Part shown: piece after piece, positions 4,287 to 6,187 of the stretch
How the letters are laid out: the number at the start of each line of letters is the position of its first letter
Position numbering within the stretch: position 1 is the stretch's first letter
Source of the DNA: Microbacterium sp.
GTDB lineage: Bacteria; Actinomycetota; Actinomycetes; Actinomycetales; Microbacteriaceae
Direction: 5' to 3'
Assembly: GCA_003524435.1 (NCBI GenBank)
Contig: DQHP01000158.1
Location: 1 to 6,187, forward strand
DNA: 6,187 nucleotides
The notes under the pieces: model-generated
The model's input: only the letters and a program-made list of their open reading frames with translations
Databases searched by the model: none
Told to the model about the DNA's origin: nothing
Translations under genes and position numbers: made by a program

Positions 4287-5753
4287 ATGGACCGTACGAC
4301 GGCGAGACGGGCATTCGGCAATGTGCTCATCAACACGCTCATCGCCAATGTGACGACGAGCTTTCTCTGGTTTGCGCTGACGTTCTGGGTATACATCGAG
4401 ACGCAGTCGGTGCTGGCCACGGGCATCATCGGCGGCGCCTACATGCTGTTCGTCGCGTTCTTCGCGATGGTGTTCGGCACTGTCGTCGATCGCTACCGAA
4501 AACACACCGTGATGGTGCTGTCCAGCGTCATCTCTGCGGGGGCATTTCTGGTCGCTGGCATTCTCTATCTCTGGCAACCTGAGTCCGCGCTGCTGAATCT
4601 GGGCGGTCCATGGTTCTGGCTCTTCGCTACCATCATCCTGTTCGGCGGTGTGATCGAACAGCTGCGCAACATCGCGCTGTCCACAACGGTCACCCTGCTG
4701 ATCCCGGAAGATAAGCGTGTGAACGCCAACGGACTCGTCGGCACAGTGCAGGGTCTTGCGTTTCTCGTGACGAGCGTGTTTTCGGGCCTTTCCATCGGGT
4801 TCCTCGGAATGGGGTGGACACTGGTCATCGCGATCGTGGTGATGGTGATGACGTTCCTGCATCTGCTGTTCATCCGCATTCCCGAGACAGAGCCGGAGCC
4901 GGATCCGAACGCGTCCAGCGCATTGGACTTCCGTGGCAGCGTGCAGGCGATCCGCCTCGCACCTGGCCTGTTCGCGTTGATTATCTTCTCGATGTTCAAC
5001 AACTTGATCGGCGGCGTCTACATGGCGCTAATGGACCCGTACGGGCTGACGCTGTTCTCTCCCCAGGTATGGGGGATTGCGCTGGCCTTCGGTTCGACCG
5101 GTTTCCTGATCGGCGGCGCACTGGTGGCGAAGTTCGGGTTGGGGAAGCGCCCAGTGCGCACCATGCTGATCGTCGTGATCGCGATGGGGCTGCTCGGTGC
5201 GGTATTCATGCTCCGTGAGTGGTGGCCGCTGTATGTCGTTGGCATCTGGCTCTATATGGTGCTCATTCCGCCCGTCGAGGCGGCCGAGCAGACGGTGATC
5301 CAGAAGGTAGTGCCGTACCGACGACAGGGCCGGGTTTTCGGGGTCGCCGCGGCGATGGAGGCTGCTGCCGCACCCCTCACTGCCTTCCTCATCGCGCCGA
5401 TCGCCGAGTTCCTGATCATTCCGTACATGGACTCGAGTGCAGGACAGCAGCAGTGGGGCTGGCTTCTTGGAGAGGGCGAAGCGCGGGGCATCGCCCTCAT
5501 CTGCCTCTTCGCAGGCCTGGTCATGGTCGTCGCGGCGCTGCTCGCGTTCTTCACCCGCTCGTATCGCAAGCTCACGCGCCTCTACGAGGCGGCGCCGTCA
5601 GAACCCGCCGGTGGTGCTGGCCCGGCAACGGAGGAGGGCGCCGATGAGGAGACCAGCACGGTGCCGGATGCTGCGCGATCCGAAGGGCCGGTGTTCGACG
5701 CGCCGCCGCCCGTGCGGGGGATGCCACCAGAAGCGCCCGACCGACACCTTTAG
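4287..5753 (+). CDS. MFS transporter, probable drug/metabolite exporter (DHA3-like)
   Basis: The product is 488 residues: a 12-helix permease of the inner membrane that moves a small solute by proton or ion exchange. Seen: hydrophobic segments near 12-36, 46-66, 75-95, 109-126, 150-172, 177-196, 226-246, 264-284, 291-309, 314-331, 352-379 and 401-422. The motif A-like loop FGTVVDRYRKH is at 63-73 between helices 2 and 3, and a central loop TEPEPDPN at 201-208 divides the halves. It resembles macrolide-efflux-like DHA3 proteins, but the substrate is unknown. The last 65 residues form a hydrophilic cytoplasmic tail rich in Pro, Ala, Gly, Glu and Asp, longer than usual. ATG 4287 is chosen for its -10 box; ATG 4251 would add 12 residues. 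The divergent aldolase suggests shared control, for example amino-acid-related export, but this is a guess. Confidence 0.9.
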   Translation: MDRTTARRAFGNVLINTLIANVTTSFLWFALTFWVYIETQSVLATGIIGGAYMLFVAFFAMVFGTVVDRYRKHTVMVLSSVISAGAFLVAGILYLWQPESALLNLGGPWFWLFATIILFGGVIEQLRNIALSTTVTLLIPEDKRVNANGLVGTVQGLAFLVTSVFSGLSIGFLGMGWTLVIAIVVMVMTFLHLLFIRIPETEPEPDPNASSALDFRGSVQAIRLAPGLFALIIFSMFNNLIGGVYMALMDPYGLTLFSPQVWGIALAFGSTGFLIGGALVAKFGLGKRPVRTMLIVVIAMGLLGAVFMLREWWPLYVVGIWLYMVLIPPVEAAEQTVIQKVVPYRRQGRVFGVAAAMEAAAAPLTAFLIAPIAEFLIIPYMDSSAGQQQWGWLLGEGEARGIALICLFAGLVMVVAALLAFFTRSYRKLTRLYEAAPSEPAGGAGPATEEGADEETSTVPDAARSEGPVFDAPPPVRGMPPEAPDRHL

Positions 5754-5774
5754 GGTCGTGCTGTCCATCTCCGC

Positions 5775-5821
5775 TCGCGCGGCCGAAATAGTTGCAGCGT
5801 CGACAAAAATCAGCCGCGCGA
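5775..5821. terminator. possible terminator between the convergent MFS and SDR genes
   Basis: TCGCGCGGC (5775-5783) and GCCGCGCGA (5813-5821) are exact 9-bp reverse complements with a 29-nt loop, filling most of the 74-bp gap between the two convergent stops. The long loop makes it weaker than the hairpin at 2233-2272. Confidence 0.35.
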
Positions 5822-5827
5822 AACGGT

Positions 5828-6187
5828 TCAGCCCAGCTCGATCACGCGGTCGTTGAGCGACGCCGCATCCTCATCCCACAGCGCGAGGACGGCGGGTGCC
5901 AGAGCCTCAGGGTCGAGTGCCTTGGCGCGGAACACAATGGATGCTGCGCGCAGCGGCTCATCAGCATCCCGAGCAGCCTTCGCAAAACCGTGAGCGACCG
6001 CCCGAGACCACGCTTCGCTCGCCGCCTTCACCGCGGCATAGTTCGCACCGCCCGCGAGTGGGCGAGAGACGGCAAGGGAAGACACGATCGCGAAGCGTCC
6101 GGCATCCGAAGCTTGCAGCGCAGTGTCGAACGCGCGCGAGGTCGCTCGCACCGCCTGGAGTGCAGGCAGAAGCGCGTCGAAGTCCTC
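5828..6187 (-). CDS. SDR-family oxidoreductase, C-terminal part (cut by window edge)
   Basis: The gene enters from the right edge; 119 C-terminal residues are visible and the true start is outside. Seen: IVSS with Ser37 (fragment numbering), then Tyr50 and Lys54 in NYAAVK, 13 and 17 residues after the Ser, the normal short-chain dehydrogenase spacing. The stretch before, ATSRAFDTALQA, fits the helix leading to this strand. After the active site the protein is unusual: where classical members have VNxxxPG, it reads LRAASIVFRAKALDPEALA and ends about 65 residues past the Lys, so the substrate-binding part is short. Enzymes of this kind with AASIVFRAK-like endings look like a small actinobacterial branch whose substrate I do not know. 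The codon at 6151 is an internal GTG, not the start, because homology continues upstream in frame. Confidence 0.85.
   Translation of the reverse strand, partial: EDFDALLPALQAVRATSRAFDTALQASDAGRFAIVSSLAVSRPLAGGANYAAVKAASEAWSRAVAHGFAKAARDADEPLRAASIVFRAKALDPEALAPAVLALWDEDAASLNDRVIELG

Noticed and set aside
3442..4353. A 303-residue open frame on the plus strand opposite the aldolase.
   Set aside because: It is antisense to an aldolase with every catalytic residue intact, its composition is not protein-like, and high-GC genes commonly leave a long open antisense frame.
4236..4862. A 208-residue minus-strand frame rich in His, Arg, Asp and Glu.
   Set aside because: It is the antisense shadow of the MFS membrane helices, with a charged low-complexity composition and no recognisable domain.
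1..6187. Search for a new defence or mobile system.
   Set aside because: All recognisable genes are metabolic or transport types; there is no nuclease, recombinase, reverse transcriptase, toxin-antitoxin pair or insertion sequence in the window.

Overview
The window is a 6.2-kb stretch of high-GC bacterial chromosome. Protein styles (a DUF4916 NUDIX-like protein, a WPDG-type ABC-F N-terminus, short alpha/beta-hydrolase and SDR forms), dense packing, several apparently leaderless starts and a GAGCCCCCGT intergenic repeat point to an actinobacterium, probably Microbacteriaceae and perhaps Microbacterium. The genus is inferred from memory of protein families, not from a search.

Layout, left to right. 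(1) 1-304, minus: 5' part of an ABC ATPase gene cut by the window edge. Its first half reads like an ABC-F protein and its second half like an amino-acid-importer ATPase, joined at the Walker A motif. (2) 305-623: non-coding, with a possible minus-strand promoter set among 14-bp direct repeats, a long leader and a CCCTGAG..GAAGGG repeat. (3) 624-884, plus: small glycine-zipper membrane protein. (4) 873-1526, minus: alpha/beta-hydrolase carboxylesterase, overlapping gene 3 tail to tail by 12 bp. (5) 1572-2171, plus: NUDIX-like DUF4916 protein, divergent from gene 4. (6) 2172-2309: repeat array with a perfect hairpin, the likely two-way terminator between convergent genes. (7) 2310-3047, minus: SDR dehydrogenase with its own promoter and Shine-Dalgarno. 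(8) 3169-4239, minus: low-specificity threonine aldolase. (9) 4287-5753, plus: MFS exporter-like permease, divergent from the aldolase. (10) 5828-6187, minus: C-terminal part of a second SDR cut by the right edge.

I see no single dedicated pathway. This looks like chromosomal housekeeping and metabolic cargo: an esterase, an oxidoreductase, a PLP enzyme and an exporter. The aldolase and the MFS gene share a 47-bp divergent control region, so they may be co-regulated. The SDR lies downstream of the aldolase on the same strand but appears to have its own promoter.

The most notable signals are the chimeric ABC reading frame (real recombination or an assembly join), four gene starts that carry a -10-like hexamer exactly 6 nt before the start codon (leaderless transcription), the GAGCCCCCGT array, and a possible anti-Shine-Dalgarno upstream of the SDR. 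No CRISPR array, transposase, tRNA, rRNA or defence system was recognised.
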